DNA from: Nannocystis bainbridge
GTDB taxonomy: Bacteria; Myxococcota_A; Polyangia; Nannocystales; Nannocystaceae
NCBI RefSeq assembly: GCF_028368995.1
Contig: NZ_JAQNDL010000004.1
Location: forward strand, 318,001-382,000
Reading direction: 5' to 3'
Length of the DNA stretch: 64,000 bases
The translations under genes and the position numbers were made by a program. The notes beneath the pieces were generated by a model, which saw nothing but the letters and a program-made list of their open reading frames with translations, did not search any database and was not told where the DNA came from. Below are positions 1 to 8,149 of this stretch, one piece after another; the first letter of the stretch is position 1, and the number at the start of each line of letters is the position of its first letter.

Positions 1-31
1 CGATGCGGAGCGGTCGAAGCGTGGGGACGCC

Positions 32-1462
32 TCATGGCGTCGGTTCGCGGTCGGGCGAGTTCGTGGCGGGGAGGGTGCAATCGAGGCGCACGCGGGCTGC
101 GAGCGCGCTGTCCGGGTGCGCGTGCAGAAAGGCTTCGCCCTCGCGCTGACCCTCGCGCGTGCGGCCCGACCGGCACAGCGCGATCGCCCGCAGGCCGAGG
201 CGCTCGCGCTGCAAGACGCCGGTCGGGAATTCGCGCTGGTGGCGTCGCAGCTCGGCGAGGGCCTCGTCGGTGCGGCCGGCCTCGATCGCGGCGCGCGCGG
301 CGGTGATCCGCGCCGCTTCGCGGGCGAGGTCCTCTGCGGAGAGGGCGGCGGACGGCTGCGAGGGGGCATGCGCGCGGGTCGACGCGTGCGCGGGGTCGCG
401 GGCATGCGCGGATGAATCACCCTCATCGAGATCGGCGGCGTCGCTCTGTCGGTGCACGTGCCGGGGCGCGACGGCGGGTGGAGCTTCGGGGGACGCTCCG
501 GCGGCGCGCGCATCGGGGGGTGAAAGATCGGCGGGGGGAAGGGGCGCTTCGCTTTCGCCGGAATTCTTGCGAGAGGGAGCAGCGGGCGGTGCTTCGGCGC
601 CGCGTGCATCGACATGAGAGGCAGTGGTGGCGTGGGTGTCGCCGCTATCCGAGCGCGAGTCGGGCCGCGCTGCGGCGTCGCCGGCTCTTGTGTGCGAGGG
701 CGCCGAGCTGCGATCGGCAGCCTCCGCGGTGGTCGGAGCTGCGGGGCGGGCTGCGACGATCACCAGAGTACCGGCGACCGCCAGTCCCAGCGTCCAGGCG
801 GCTGCAGAGTGGCCAGCCGCGGCGGCCCCCTGCGCGAGCGCGGCGCCGGGGGCAGCCGAGGCAGCGCCGAGGGCCAGCAGCAGCGCCGCCCACACGCGCG
901 CCTGGGCGCCTCGCGGCGGGGCCTCGGGGGTCCTCGCGCTCCGCAGCGCGGTCGGGGCGACGGCGGCGAACGTGCGATCGAACTGCTCACGGACCAGCCG
1001 GATCCGCGAATACACGGTGTTGACATTCACGCCGAGGGTCTGTGCAATCTCGGTTGCCGACATTTCCTCGTAGAGATGGAGCACGAACACGGCGCGGCGG
1101 TCGTCGTCGAGGCCGTCGAGAAATTCGGCGAGCCGCCGCCGGGCCTCGCGGCGCGCCAGCTCGTCGTCGGTGTGCGCGGGCGCGTCGTCGGGGACGGCGG
1201 CCAGGCGCGCGTGCCGTCGCAGCCGCCGCGCCTCGGTCCGGCGGTGGCGCGCGGCGACCCGGCGGGCGACGCCGAAGATCCAGGTCTTGAGGCTCGAGCG
1301 GCCGGCGAACTCGGGCAGGCGGCGGTAGACGACGAGGAAGAGGTCCTGGACGGCGTCTTCCTGGGCCTCGGGCGGGACGCCGAGGCGGCGCAGGCTGGCC
1401 CAGGCGTACTCGAACTGGGCCTGGTAGAGCTCGGGGAACGAGGGCGAGTTCGGGCCGCTCAC
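32..1462 (-). CDS. ECF-type sigma factor with C-terminal membrane segment and TPR-like tail
   Basis: Predicted RNA polymerase sigma-70 family (ECF) protein of 476 aa. Region 2 is at about residues 10-80, with the -10 recognition helix around DAVQDLFLVVYRRLPEF and SSLKTWIFGVARRVAARHRR. Region 4 is at about 115-162, with a clear helix-turn-helix (MSATEIAQTLGVNVNTVYSR). Unlike a normal ~190 aa ECF factor, it continues through hydrophobic stretches at about 190-210 and 222-238, a long Pro/Ala/Asp-rich linker, and a helical TPR-like segment from about 385. I chose the GTG at 1462 because AGGAG lies 4 bases upstream and region 2 begins right after it. The frame stays open further upstream, but that part is arginine-rich shadow sequence. 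It lies 34 bp after the secreted protein on the same strand, probably in one operon. No anti-sigma gene is adjacent, so the tail may tether or sense; that is inference. Confidence 0.85.
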   Translation of the reverse strand: MSGPNSPSFPELYQAQFEYAWASLRRLGVPPEAQEDAVQDLFLVVYRRLPEFAGRSSLKTWIFGVARRVAARHRRTEARRLRRHARLAAVPDDAPAHTDDELARREARRRLAEFLDGLDDDRRAVFVLHLYEEMSATEIAQTLGVNVNTVYSRIRLVREQFDRTFAAVAPTALRSARTPEAPPRGAQARVWAALLLALGAASAAPGAALAQGAAAAGHSAAAWTLGLAVAGTLVIVAARPAAPTTAEAADRSSAPSHTRAGDAAARPDSRSDSGDTHATTASHVDARGAEAPPAAPSRKNSGESEAPLPPADLSPPDARAAGASPEAPPAVAPRHVHRQSDAADLDEGDSSAHARDPAHASTRAHAPSQPSAALSAEDLAREAARITAARAAIEAGRTDEALAELRRHQREFPTGVLQRERLGLRAIALCRSGRTREGQREGEAFLHAHPDSALAARVRLDCTLPATNSPDREPTP

Positions 1463-1496
1463 GGTGCTCCTGGGTGCCCGGCTGCCAGCCCGCCCA

Positions 1497-2771
1497 TCAC
1501 GGGAATCGGGCTTCGATGCCGAGCATGGGCCGGAGCCCGACGGCCTCGGCGCGCGCGAGCTCGCCGAGGCCGGCGACGTGGAAGCCGGGGCGCCGCAGGG
1601 CGACCAGGACGTCGAGGGTGAAGCTGACGGCAATGACGCGAGAGGGCGCCCAGACGAGGCCCGGGCTGAGCTGGGCGGCGAGCCAGAGATCGCCGGCGGG
1701 CTGCGGGGCGGCGACGCCACGGGCGACGGCGCGCACGAAGCCGAGCTCGAGGCCGCCGCAGACCGGGAACTCCAGCCGGCGCCAGCGCGGGACGCCGCAG
1801 GCGCGCACGGCCCCGGCGGCGAGCAGAAGGCGGGCGCCGACGCCGGCCGGCTCGGGGTAGGCGAGGGCCCGCGCGGCATAGGTGCCGCCGAGCTCGACGC
1901 GCCACGGGCCGCGGAAGACGGCGAAGGCGAGGCCAGCGGCGGGCGCAAAGGCCGGGATGCCACCAATTTCGCCGCCGCCGGCGATCCGCACCGCCCCTCG
2001 CACCGGGGCGGCCAGGCTTGGGACGGGCGGGTCGTCGGCGAGGTCGCCGGCGAGCGCGCCCTCGCGCAGGGGGGCGGCGGCGGGCGAGAGCGGCGGCTCC
2101 GGATCACCGAGGTTTGGCGCGGTGGCGCGCACGGGCGCGGTGCCGGGCGACGATGGCTGCTCGGGAGCGCCGAGGTTTGGCGCGGTGGCGCGCACGGGCG
2201 CGGTGCCGGCCGGCGATGGCTGCTGCGGATCGCCGAGGTTTGGCGCGGTGGCGCGCACGGGCGCCGCGTTGGGCGAGGGCAGCGGCTCCGAGTTGCCGAT
2301 CTCGGGAGTGGCGGGGAGCCGCGAGGTCGCGGCCGCGGCCGTGGGCAGACCCGGCGCACCCGGGCGAGACGCCGGGGCGCCCGACGGGGCACCCGCGGCC
2401 GGCGATTTCGGGCCGCGGAGGTCGGCCGTCATGCGCGTGGCGATTTCCTCGGGCGCGACGGCGAGGGCGATCAGCAGCGCCGTCACGTCCGCCAGGCCGC
2501 GGCAGTCGCGGGCCTCGATCGTGCGGCGGTCGTCGAGCCGGTGCCCGCGCAGCGTCAGCCGCAGGCGCCAGCCGCCTCGCGGTCGCGGCGTCACGTCGGC
2601 CGCGGCGCGCACGAGCGGCCCGGACGGCGGGACGGGCACGAGCTCGCGCAGCCGCTGGTGGATCGCGTCGGCGTCGGGACAGGCGGCCGGCGCCCGCCAG
2701 CTCAGCTCGACCCGAGGGGCGTCCGGCGTCGACCCCAGCGCGACGAGCAAGCCTGCGAGCGCCACGAGCAC
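1497..2771 (-). CDS. secreted or outer-membrane protein of unknown function with tandem peptide repeats
   Basis: A 424 aa protein with an N-terminal signal peptide (MLVALAGLLVALG). Next comes a domain containing a Cys pair (PAACPDADAIHQRL, EARDCRGLADVTALL), a Pro/Ala/Ser-rich middle, and a Gly-rich C-terminal ~160 aa with alternating hydrophobic residues that could be an outer-membrane barrel. The middle holds three 21-residue repeats beginning APVRATAPNLG. I do not recognise the family. It is the first gene of a likely two-gene unit with the ECF sigma factor downstream, an arrangement common for myxobacterial sigma factors and small secreted proteins. The ATG start puts the signal peptide at residue 1. 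Confidence 0.75.
   Translation of the reverse strand: MLVALAGLLVALGSTPDAPRVELSWRAPAACPDADAIHQRLRELVPVPPSGPLVRAAADVTPRPRGGWRLRLTLRGHRLDDRRTIEARDCRGLADVTALLIALAVAPEEIATRMTADLRGPKSPAAGAPSGAPASRPGAPGLPTAAAATSRLPATPEIGNSEPLPSPNAAPVRATAPNLGDPQQPSPAGTAPVRATAPNLGAPEQPSSPGTAPVRATAPNLGDPEPPLSPAAAPLREGALAGDLADDPPVPSLAAPVRGAVRIAGGGEIGGIPAFAPAAGLAFAVFRGPWRVELGGTYAARALAYPEPAGVGARLLLAAGAVRACGVPRWRRLEFPVCGGLELGFVRAVARGVAAPQPAGDLWLAAQLSPGLVWAPSRVIAVSFTLDVLVALRRPGFHVAGLGELARAEAVGLRPMLGIEARFP
2108..2298. repeat. three tandem 63-bp repeats inside a coding region
   Basis: A 63-bp unit starting with AGGTTTGGCGCGGTGGCGCG on the plus strand occurs at 2110, 2173 and 2236. On the minus strand it encodes the 21-residue repeat APVRATAPNLG(D/A)P... 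of the secreted protein. The first 40 bases of each unit are nearly identical while the rest has drifted, which fits in-frame slippage or unequal crossover within a linker. Confidence 0.9.
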
Positions 2772-3304
2772 GCGCCGATTCTACGCCGCCGCGAGACCCG
2801 CAGGCCGCGAACGTGCGGCGCTCGATGAGTGTGCGACCGCGCTCGGGCCTGCGCCGGAGGCATGCCGGGTGTGACCCCGAGGGAGGGAGCGGGGCAAGGC
2901 GAGCAGCAGCACTGCGCTCGATGCATTGCAGGGCGCAGACATTTGCATCGAGGTTTAAGTATAGGAAGAGCCTGCGCGTCGTGGCATCGAACATTGGTTC
3001 GGGCAATGCGCAGAGCGCAGGCCGATGCCAACAGGCATTGCGATCCCCGGGCTGATGCCAGCAACATAGCGATGGAACGTACATGATCCGAGCGGCGCGC
3101 GGCCGCCGAATCACCGCAGCGCGAGCCGGGGCATCCGCCGAGCGCGACGCGCCCCGCGACATGTCCTTCAAGACATGCATGAACGGACAGCCCAAGCTCC
3201 TCAGCCCGCACCCCACGCGCGAAAGCGCAGCCCCCACCCGCACATGCGGGCATGCATTCGCCCTGTAAGCCGCGGGCCCCGGGGCGGCGTTCGCCGGTTC
3301 GACG
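2772..3304. other. intergenic region with an inverted repeat and one TGTC-N6-GACA dyad
   Basis: No gene is supported in this 533-bp stretch between divergent genes. Visible elements are a perfect 9-bp inverted repeat, CTCGATGCA (2917-2925) and TGCATCGAG (2944-2952); a relatively AT-rich patch just after it (GGTTTAAGTATAGG) that could be a promoter; several GCATTGC/GATGCC motifs at 2998-3060; and one copy of the dispersed dyad, CATGTC-cttcaa-GACATG, at 3160-3177. Which gene the promoter-like patch serves cannot be decided by eye. Confidence 0.6.
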
Positions 3305-3907
3305 ATGGACACGCGCACCCTGAAGATCTCCCGGCCTTGCCCCATCGAGCTCGACGCCGACCGCAGCGGCCGCCAATTCTTCTGCGATCACTGTCAAAAG
3401 GACGTCCACGTCCTCGCCAACTGGCCCCGCGCCGAGGCCGAGGCGTTCCTGGCCGCCAACCGCGGGCGTTCGGTGTGCGTCTCGCTCCGGCGCGACGCCG
3501 GCGGCGCGCTGCAGTACGCCGATTCGCCGCCGCGAACGCCCCCACCGGCGCTGGTCCCGGTCGCGCGCCTGCGCCGGCGCTGGTTGCCCGAGGCGGCCGC
3601 TGCCGCCGGTGTGGCCGCGGCCCTGAGCGCCTGCACGCCGCACGGGCCGACGAGGCCCGTCGAGAGGCTCGAGCCCGAGGTGGACGTCGTGCTCAGCGTC
3701 GCCGCCGGCGGGGTCAACATTCCCCACGAGATCGCTCCCCCGGCGCCGATGATCCGGGGCGAGCTGGCTCCGGAGCCGCAGATCGAGCGCGGCGAGAAAC
3801 CTGCCATCGAGCCGCCCGCGACCCAGCCCCGTGGCCCCGTGAAGGCGCCGAAGCAGCCGGCGAACGAGCCGGAGCCGCAGACCTTCGACGGCGGCCTCGA
3901 CCTGTGA
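3305..3907 (+). CDS. protein with N-terminal Cys-pair domain, internal lipobox-like segment and Pro/Glu-rich tail
   Basis: A 200 aa protein. The N-terminus starts MDTRTLKISRPCPIELD with Cys12 and then FFCDHCQKDVHVLANWP, a CxxC pair at about residues 27-30. This resembles small zinc-binding 'treble/ribbon' starts and is not a signal peptide. Around residues 95-110 comes a hydrophobic alanine-rich stretch after an Arg cluster, ending in LSACTPHG. It looks like a lipobox, but it is internal. The rest is Pro/Glu-rich and probably disordered. The function is unknown. The 132 aa protein encoded at 4229 has the same order of parts, so the pair may be paralogues or co-working proteins. The domain naming is inference. 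Confidence 0.75.
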   Translation: MDTRTLKISRPCPIELDADRSGRQFFCDHCQKDVHVLANWPRAEAEAFLAANRGRSVCVSLRRDAGGALQYADSPPRTPPPALVPVARLRRRWLPEAAAAAGVAAALSACTPHGPTRPVERLEPEVDVVLSVAAGGVNIPHEIAPPAPMIRGELAPEPQIERGEKPAIEPPATQPRGPVKAPKQPANEPEPQTFDGGLDL

Positions 3908-4228
3908 GCGCAGGCCCCGATCGCATGGGCACCACGGCATCCGCGGGGCACGCGGCGATCGGCAACAGATGCGACATGTCCCGAGAGACATGCGATGGAT
4001 CCGCGCGGCGTCCGGAAGTCGAGACCCCGCGCGAGCACAGCCCCGGGGCCGCCCGATCGCCCGACCGAAGGTCCGCGCCGATCCACGCCTCACGCGGTTC
4101 ACGTGGGCGCTCCGACGCGCGCCCGTCCGCTGCGTAGCGACGCCCCGCGGACGCGGTTCGCGGCTCCACCCGGGCTTGTGGTCGCGCGACGGATTGACAC
4201 GCCGTCTCGAGCCGGCGAAAGCTCGTGC
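3908..4228. other. 321-bp gap with one TGTC-N6-GACA dyad
   Basis: The gap between two same-strand genes holds CATGTC-ccgaga-GACATG at 3975-3992. A reading frame runs through it into the next gene, but the translated part is Arg/Pro-rich and looks like shadow sequence. I see no RNA gene or clear promoter. Confidence 0.5.
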
Positions 4229-4627
4229 ATGGCTTTGCTTCCCGAGACCCGATTGTTCCCGTGCACCGCGTGCCACGAACTGGCGTGCGCCGCCGATCCC
4301 GCCTGCCCGCACTGCGGCACCGCGTGGTCTCCCTCCGAGCGCGCAGGCCGGCTCGCGGCGCTCGCCGCAGCGCTGGCGATGGCGGCCTGCAACCTCAGCG
4401 ACCCGCAGCCGGAGTACGGCAGCCCCGACACGATCACGGAGGGCGGGACCACCGAGACGACGGGCACGGACGCGACGACCACGACGAGCACGACCACGAC
4501 GAGCACGACGAGCACGGACACGACGGACACCGATCCGACGAGCGCGGGCACGACGCCGACCACCGGCACGAGCACGACGAGCGACGGGACCACCGACACG
4601 GACACGACCGACGCGACCGGCCCATAG
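4229..4627 (+). CDS. small zinc-ribbon protein with internal lipobox-like segment and Thr/Asp-rich tail
   Basis: A 132 aa protein. It opens with a four-Cys ribbon (FPCTACHELAC and a following CPHCG, about residues 10-33). Next is an alanine-rich hydrophobic stretch ending in MAACNLSD, which would be a lipobox if it were at the N-terminus. The last ~75 residues are a low-complexity Thr/Ser/Asp/Gly tail. I chose the ATG at 4229 because the ribbon starts straight after it; the open frame upstream (from 3995) is Arg/Pro-rich. The Thr/Asp-rich tail is typical of surface-exposed linkers in this group of bacteria. A cytoplasmic-type ribbon next to an exported-type tail is an unusual order. Function unknown. 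Confidence 0.75.
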   Translation: MALLPETRLFPCTACHELACAADPACPHCGTAWSPSERAGRLAALAAALAMAACNLSDPQPEYGSPDTITEGGTTETTGTDATTTTSTTTTSTTSTDTTDTDPTSAGTTPTTGTSTTSDGTTDTDTTDATGP

Positions 4628-4723
4628 CCGTTGCGGGGCCGCGAGCAGCCAATTCGGCGCTGCGCTCGCGGGTGGCCGCGTCGACCGCTTGCACTTTGCG
4701 CGGAACCGGCGACCCTCGGGTGC

Positions 4724-5389
4724 ATGTCCACCCGGATCTTGCTCATCCGCCACGGCGCCACCGTGCTGTCCGCCGAGGACCGCTTCGCCGGCTCGACCGA
4801 CGTCGACCTGTCCGACGAGGGGCGGCGCCAGGCCCGGTGCCTCGGCGAGCGGCTCGCCGATCAGGAACTCGCCGCCGTCTACGCGAGTCCGATGCGGCGC
4901 GCCCACGAGACCGCGACGCTGGTGTCCGCCGCCTGCGGGCGCGAGCCGATCGCCGAGCCCGGCCTGCGAGAGATCGACCACGGCCGCTGGGAGGGGCTCA
5001 CGCGCGCCGAGGTCGAGGCGCGCTTCCCCGCGGAGTACGGCGCCTGGGAGGAGGACCCGTACACCTTCGCGCCCGAGGGCGGCGAGCCGGGCCTGGAGGT
5101 GATGGCCCGCGCGCTGCCTGTCATCCGCCGGATCGTGCTGCAGCACCCCGACCAGACCGTCGCCGTCGTCTCGCACAAGGCGACCATCCGCCTGGTCCTC
5201 TCGAGCCTGCTCGGCATCGACGCCCGCGGCTACCGCGACCGCCTCGACCAAGCGCCTGCGTGCCTCAACATCCTCGAGTTCAAGGACGTCGTGCGCGCCC
5301 GCCTGATGCTCTACAACGACGTCTCGCACTACACCGACTACACCGCCCGCCCGAGCGCGAAGCTCTCGAAGTGGTGGGACCACCCGTGA
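4724..5389 (+). CDS. histidine phosphatase family protein (phosphoglycerate mutase-like)
   Basis: A 221 aa protein of the histidine phosphatase superfamily. It has the N-terminal RHG motif with the catalytic His (ILLIRHGATVLSAEDRFAGS), the arginine motif (VYASPMRRAHETA), the acid/base Glu region (LREIDHGRWEGLTRAEVEARFP) and the second catalytic His (VAVVSHKATIRLVLSSLLG). Such proteins hydrolyse small phosphoesters such as sugar phosphates or alpha-ribazole phosphate; the substrate cannot be told here. The start at 4724 (MSTRILLIRHG) is the family's usual one. It lies about 100 bp after the zinc-ribbon gene on the same strand. Length is normal. Confidence 0.92.
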   Translation: MSTRILLIRHGATVLSAEDRFAGSTDVDLSDEGRRQARCLGERLADQELAAVYASPMRRAHETATLVSAACGREPIAEPGLREIDHGRWEGLTRAEVEARFPAEYGAWEEDPYTFAPEGGEPGLEVMARALPVIRRIVLQHPDQTVAVVSHKATIRLVLSSLLGIDARGYRDRLDQAPACLNILEFKDVVRARLMLYNDVSHYTDYTARPSAKLSKWWDHP

Positions 5390-5757
5390 GCGCCGCGACC
5401 TGGTGATACGAGCATGTCCGTGAGGGCATGTGCGATCGGCCATGTCTTGAAGGACATGTCCATTCAGCCTTGCTCGTAAGCGATGCGCGGCTGTTCGCAG
5501 CGCTCGATGCGCCGCAGGCGCTCGCGCAGTGGCGGGAGCTGCCCCCGGGTTGGCGGGCGGCCGGCGACACCACCCGCGAGCTCGACCGGCGGGCTGGACA
5601 GTAAACCACGGCTCGACCTGCGCCCGGGGAAGAGCGCTTGCAGGGCCCTCGCGCTCGTTTGCAGCCGCGAGGAAATTCCGGCGTTGCAAGGCGCGCACGT
5701 TTTCCCGCTTGACCTTGACACTGACGTCAAGGTTTAGGGTCTCGTCCGGAGGTGTCG
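5390..5757. other. intergenic region with two TGTC-N6-GACA dyads and the merR promoter
   Basis: A 368-bp gap. Just after the phosphatase stop come two dyads, CATGTC-cgtgag-GGCATG (5413-5430) and CATGTC-ttgaag-GACATG (5441-5458). The middle (5460-5700) shows nothing I recognise. The 3' end holds the inverted repeat described at 5712-5733 and a GGAGG ribosome-binding site at 5748-5752. Confidence 0.6.
5712..5733 (+). promoter_or_regulatory. probable MerR-type operator/promoter
   Basis: ACCTTGAC (5712-5719) and GTCAAGGT (5726-5733) form a perfect 8-bp inverted repeat with a 6-base spacer. They overlap TTGACC/TTGACA -35-like sequences and lie 25 bases before the MerR-family start. MerR regulators typically bind such dyads between the -35 and -10 elements of their own promoter, so autoregulation is likely (inference). 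Confidence 0.6.
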
Positions 5758-6159
5758 ATGAGGATCGGAGAGCTCGCAACGCGGACGGGGGTCAGCCCTC
5801 GCGCGATCCGCCACTACGAGAAGGCCGGCTTGCTCAGCGCCGGTCGTCTCTTCAACGGCTATCGCGACTTCGGCGACCAGGCGGTGGCCGAGGTGAAGCA
5901 CGTCGCGCGCATGATCCGGCTCGGCTTCTCGCTCGAAGAGATAGCGACCTTCCCCGCCTGCATGTTCACCGACGGCGCCGCCGCGCTCTGTCCCGTCGCC
6001 TTGCAGGCCCACCGCGACAAGCTCGAGGAGATCGAGACCTTGATCGCGGAGCTGGAGGAGCGTCGTGATCGCCTGCTCGCCACCCTCAAGGCCGCCGCGC
6101 AGCAGAGCGCGCAGGCAGCGAGGGTAGCGAGCCGCGACCAGGAGGCGAACGGACCATGA
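5758..6159 (+). CDS. MerR family transcriptional regulator
   Basis: A 133 aa protein. The N-terminal winged helix MRIGELATRTGVSPRAIRHY, with YEKAGLL and YRDFGDQAVAEV, is the classic MerR signature. A coiled-coil dimerisation helix follows (AHRDKLEEIETLIAELEERRDRLLATL). Two Cys residues (FPACMF and ALCPVAL, about 66-80) could bind a ligand or metal, but the typical SoxR or CueR cysteine motif is not present. I start at ATG 5758 rather than GTG 5752 because GGAGG ends 5 bases before it. The stop overlaps the next gene by 4 bases (ATGA), so the regulator and hydrolase are translated together. The effector is unknown; a drug-like ester substrate of the neighbour is possible (inference). Confidence 0.92.
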   Translation: MRIGELATRTGVSPRAIRHYEKAGLLSAGRLFNGYRDFGDQAVAEVKHVARMIRLGFSLEEIATFPACMFTDGAAALCPVALQAHRDKLEEIETLIAELEERRDRLLATLKAAAQQSAQAARVASRDQEANGP

Positions 6160-7088
6160 GACGCAGACAATTTTTCACGAACCTCGGACTCGCCGCGGGC
6201 GCCGCGGCCCTGACCACCACCCACCAAGCCCACGCGGCCGCACCCGTGCCCGCGACCGCGCCGCGCACCTACGTGCTCATCCACGGCGCGTGGCACAGCG
6301 CGTTGCACTGGGCGCGGATCGTCCGGCTGCTCAGCGCCCGCGGCCATCGCGTCGTGGCGCTCGACCTGCCGGGTCACGGCCTCTCGGCCCGGTTCCCGCG
6401 CGCTTACCTCGGCGCGGATCGGGCCGCCTTCGCCGCCGAGGTCTCGCCGCAGAAGGACCTCCGCCTCGACGACGCCGCCGACCTCGTGATCGCCGCCCTG
6501 CGCGAGCTGCAGGGCCCGTCGCGGCCGATCGTCGTCGGCCACAGCATGGGCGGCACCGTCATCACGCGGGTGGGCGAGCGCGCCCCGGAGCTGGTCGGCC
6601 GGCTCGTCTACCTCACCGCCTACTGCCCCGTGCGGCGCGGCCCCACGAGCGCGTACGGTGAGCTGCCCGAGGCCAGGCACGCGAAGGTCGATGGCTTGAT
6701 GCTCGGCGATCCAGGCAAGACTGGCGTCGTCCGCATCGATCCGCGCGGCGACGCCAATTACCGCGCGCTGCTGCGCGCCGGCTTCTATCACGACGTCCCG
6801 GAGGACGAGTTCCTCGCTTTCGCCCTGGCGCTGACGCCCGACCTGCCGCTCGGCTACTGGACCACCGACGTCGGCGCGACGAAGGAGCGCTGGGGATCCT
6901 TGCCGCGGACCTTCATCCGCTGCACCGACGATCGCGCCCTGCCGCTCGCCCTGCAGGACCTCATGATCCGCGAAGCCGACGCCTGGACGCCGACCCATCG
7001 CTTCGACCGCAAGACCCTCAAGACCAGCCACTCGCCGTTCGCCTCGGCCCCCGAGGCCCTGACGGCGCTGCTCCACGAACTGCCGTGA
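6156..7088 (+). CDS. exported alpha/beta hydrolase with Tat-like signal
   Basis: A 310 aa protein. The N-terminus MRRRQFFTNLGLAAGAAAL resembles a twin-arginine signal, with likely cleavage near AHAA. The alpha/beta-hydrolase core shows the oxyanion region VLIHGAWHSALHWARI, the GHGLSARFP loop and the nucleophile elbow VGHSMGG (Ser at about residue 130). A late His is in KTSHSPFASAPEAL. It looks like the salicylate-esterase or hydroxynitrile-lyase-like group ('alpha/beta fold hydrolase', family AB_hydrolase_6). It is translationally coupled to the MerR regulator upstream. The substrate is unknown. Confidence 0.88.
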   Translation: MRRRQFFTNLGLAAGAAALTTTHQAHAAAPVPATAPRTYVLIHGAWHSALHWARIVRLLSARGHRVVALDLPGHGLSARFPRAYLGADRAAFAAEVSPQKDLRLDDAADLVIAALRELQGPSRPIVVGHSMGGTVITRVGERAPELVGRLVYLTAYCPVRRGPTSAYGELPEARHAKVDGLMLGDPGKTGVVRIDPRGDANYRALLRAGFYHDVPEDEFLAFALALTPDLPLGYWTTDVGATKERWGSLPRTFIRCTDDRALPLALQDLMIREADAWTPTHRFDRKTLKTSHSPFASAPEALTALLHELP

Positions 7089-7212
7089 GCGAAGCGCGGA
7101 GCCGAGTCGGCTCGCGCGCGGTCCCGGCGTCGAAGCTCCCGATTTGCGACCACTCCTGCGTCTGCGACCCGCGTCGTTGCTCGTCACGACAGCGGGTGAT
7201 ACTGCTGCGAGC

Positions 7213-8001
7213 ATGATCGGCCTCGAGGACATCGCCATCACCCGCTGGGGCGCTGTGGGACCGCGCATCGTCCTCGTCCACGGCGGGGTGCAGGGCAGCA
7301 AGGTCCGCGGCGAGCGTCACTTCTCGGCGCAGGCGCGGCTCGTCGACCGCGGCTTCCAGCTGCTCGTGCCCGACCGGCCCGGCCACGGACGCAGCTCGGC
7401 GCCGGGCCGCCCTGACGACGCCGAGGCTGACGGCGAGTGGGCCGCGCAGTTGCTGGGCGACGGCGCCCACCTCGTCGGTCACTCGTTCGGCGGCTGCGTC
7501 GCGCTCGCTGCCGCGGCCCGGCGGCCCGCCGCGGTCCGCAGCCTCACGCTCATCGAGCCCGCCATGCTCGCGCTCGCCATCGCCAGCCCTGCCGTCCTCG
7601 GCTTCGTGCTCCGCACCGCCCTCACGCTCAAGCTCTCGCGCGATCACGAGGCCCGCGCCCGGCGGTTCGGCGAGCTCATGCACATCCCCGACGGCCTCCA
7701 CGGCGACGACGCGTCCGAGCTCGCCGCCATCGGCCAGGCCATCGAACACCTCGTGGTCCCGCGCAAGGTCGACCTCGAGCGCGAGCTCGCGGTCATCGCT
7801 CAGGCGGGCATCCCCCTGCTGGTCGTCACCGGCGGCTGGGGCCGCGCCCTCGACGTGTCCGCCAGGAGGGCCGCCGTCCTGGGCCGCGGCCGCCTCGTCA
7901 CCATCGAGAGCCCCCATCACTTCCCGCAGCTCGTCTCCGAAGCGTTCAACGAGCGCCTCGCCGCCTTCGTCACCGCCGCGGAGCGCCGCCTGGTCGCCTG
8001 A
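7213..8001 (+). CDS. alpha/beta hydrolase
   Basis: A 262 aa cytoplasmic alpha/beta-hydrolase. It shows VLVHGGVQGSKV (oxyanion region), VPDRPGHGRSSAP, the nucleophile elbow VGHSFGGCVALA, and a C-terminal ESPHHFPQL giving the catalytic His. I chose ATG 7213 (MIGLEDIAITRWG) over the TTG at 7144 because homologues start at the strand leading into RIVLVHGG. It follows the Tat-type hydrolase by 124 bp on the same strand but is not obviously in the same operon. Substrate unknown. Confidence 0.85.
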   Translation: MIGLEDIAITRWGAVGPRIVLVHGGVQGSKVRGERHFSAQARLVDRGFQLLVPDRPGHGRSSAPGRPDDAEADGEWAAQLLGDGAHLVGHSFGGCVALAAAARRPAAVRSLTLIEPAMLALAIASPAVLGFVLRTALTLKLSRDHEARARRFGELMHIPDGLHGDDASELAAIGQAIEHLVVPRKVDLERELAVIAQAGIPLLVVTGGWGRALDVSARRAAVLGRGRLVTIESPHHFPQLVSEAFNERLAAFVTAAERRLVA

Positions 8002-8042
8002 GAATCCGCGCAGCGGGGGCGGGTGAGCCTCACGCACCCGCG

Positions 8043-8060
8043 GATGTCTCTCGGGACAGG
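8043..8060. repeat. TGTC-N6-GACA dyad
   Basis: GATGTC-tctcgg-GACAGG in the 148-bp gap between two convergent genes. It is a member of the dispersed dyad family described in the findings. Confidence 0.7.
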
Positions 8061-8149
8061 TCGGTCCGCAACCTGCGGGCGTCCCGAGTCCCGCAGGGCC
8101 GTACCGGAGTGCGTCTCCAGGTCGGCTGCTCGACGAGGCTCAACCCCAG

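Noticed and set aside
4440-4620. Horizontally acquired low-complexity gene
   Set aside because: The Thr/Asp-rich stretch uses GC-rich codons like the rest of the window and recurs in other lipoproteins here, so it is native style.
2702-5779. Very long open minus-strand frame (1025 codons)
   Set aside because: It is a shadow of GC-rich codon use; it overlaps several better genes and its translation is Arg/Ala-rich without domains.
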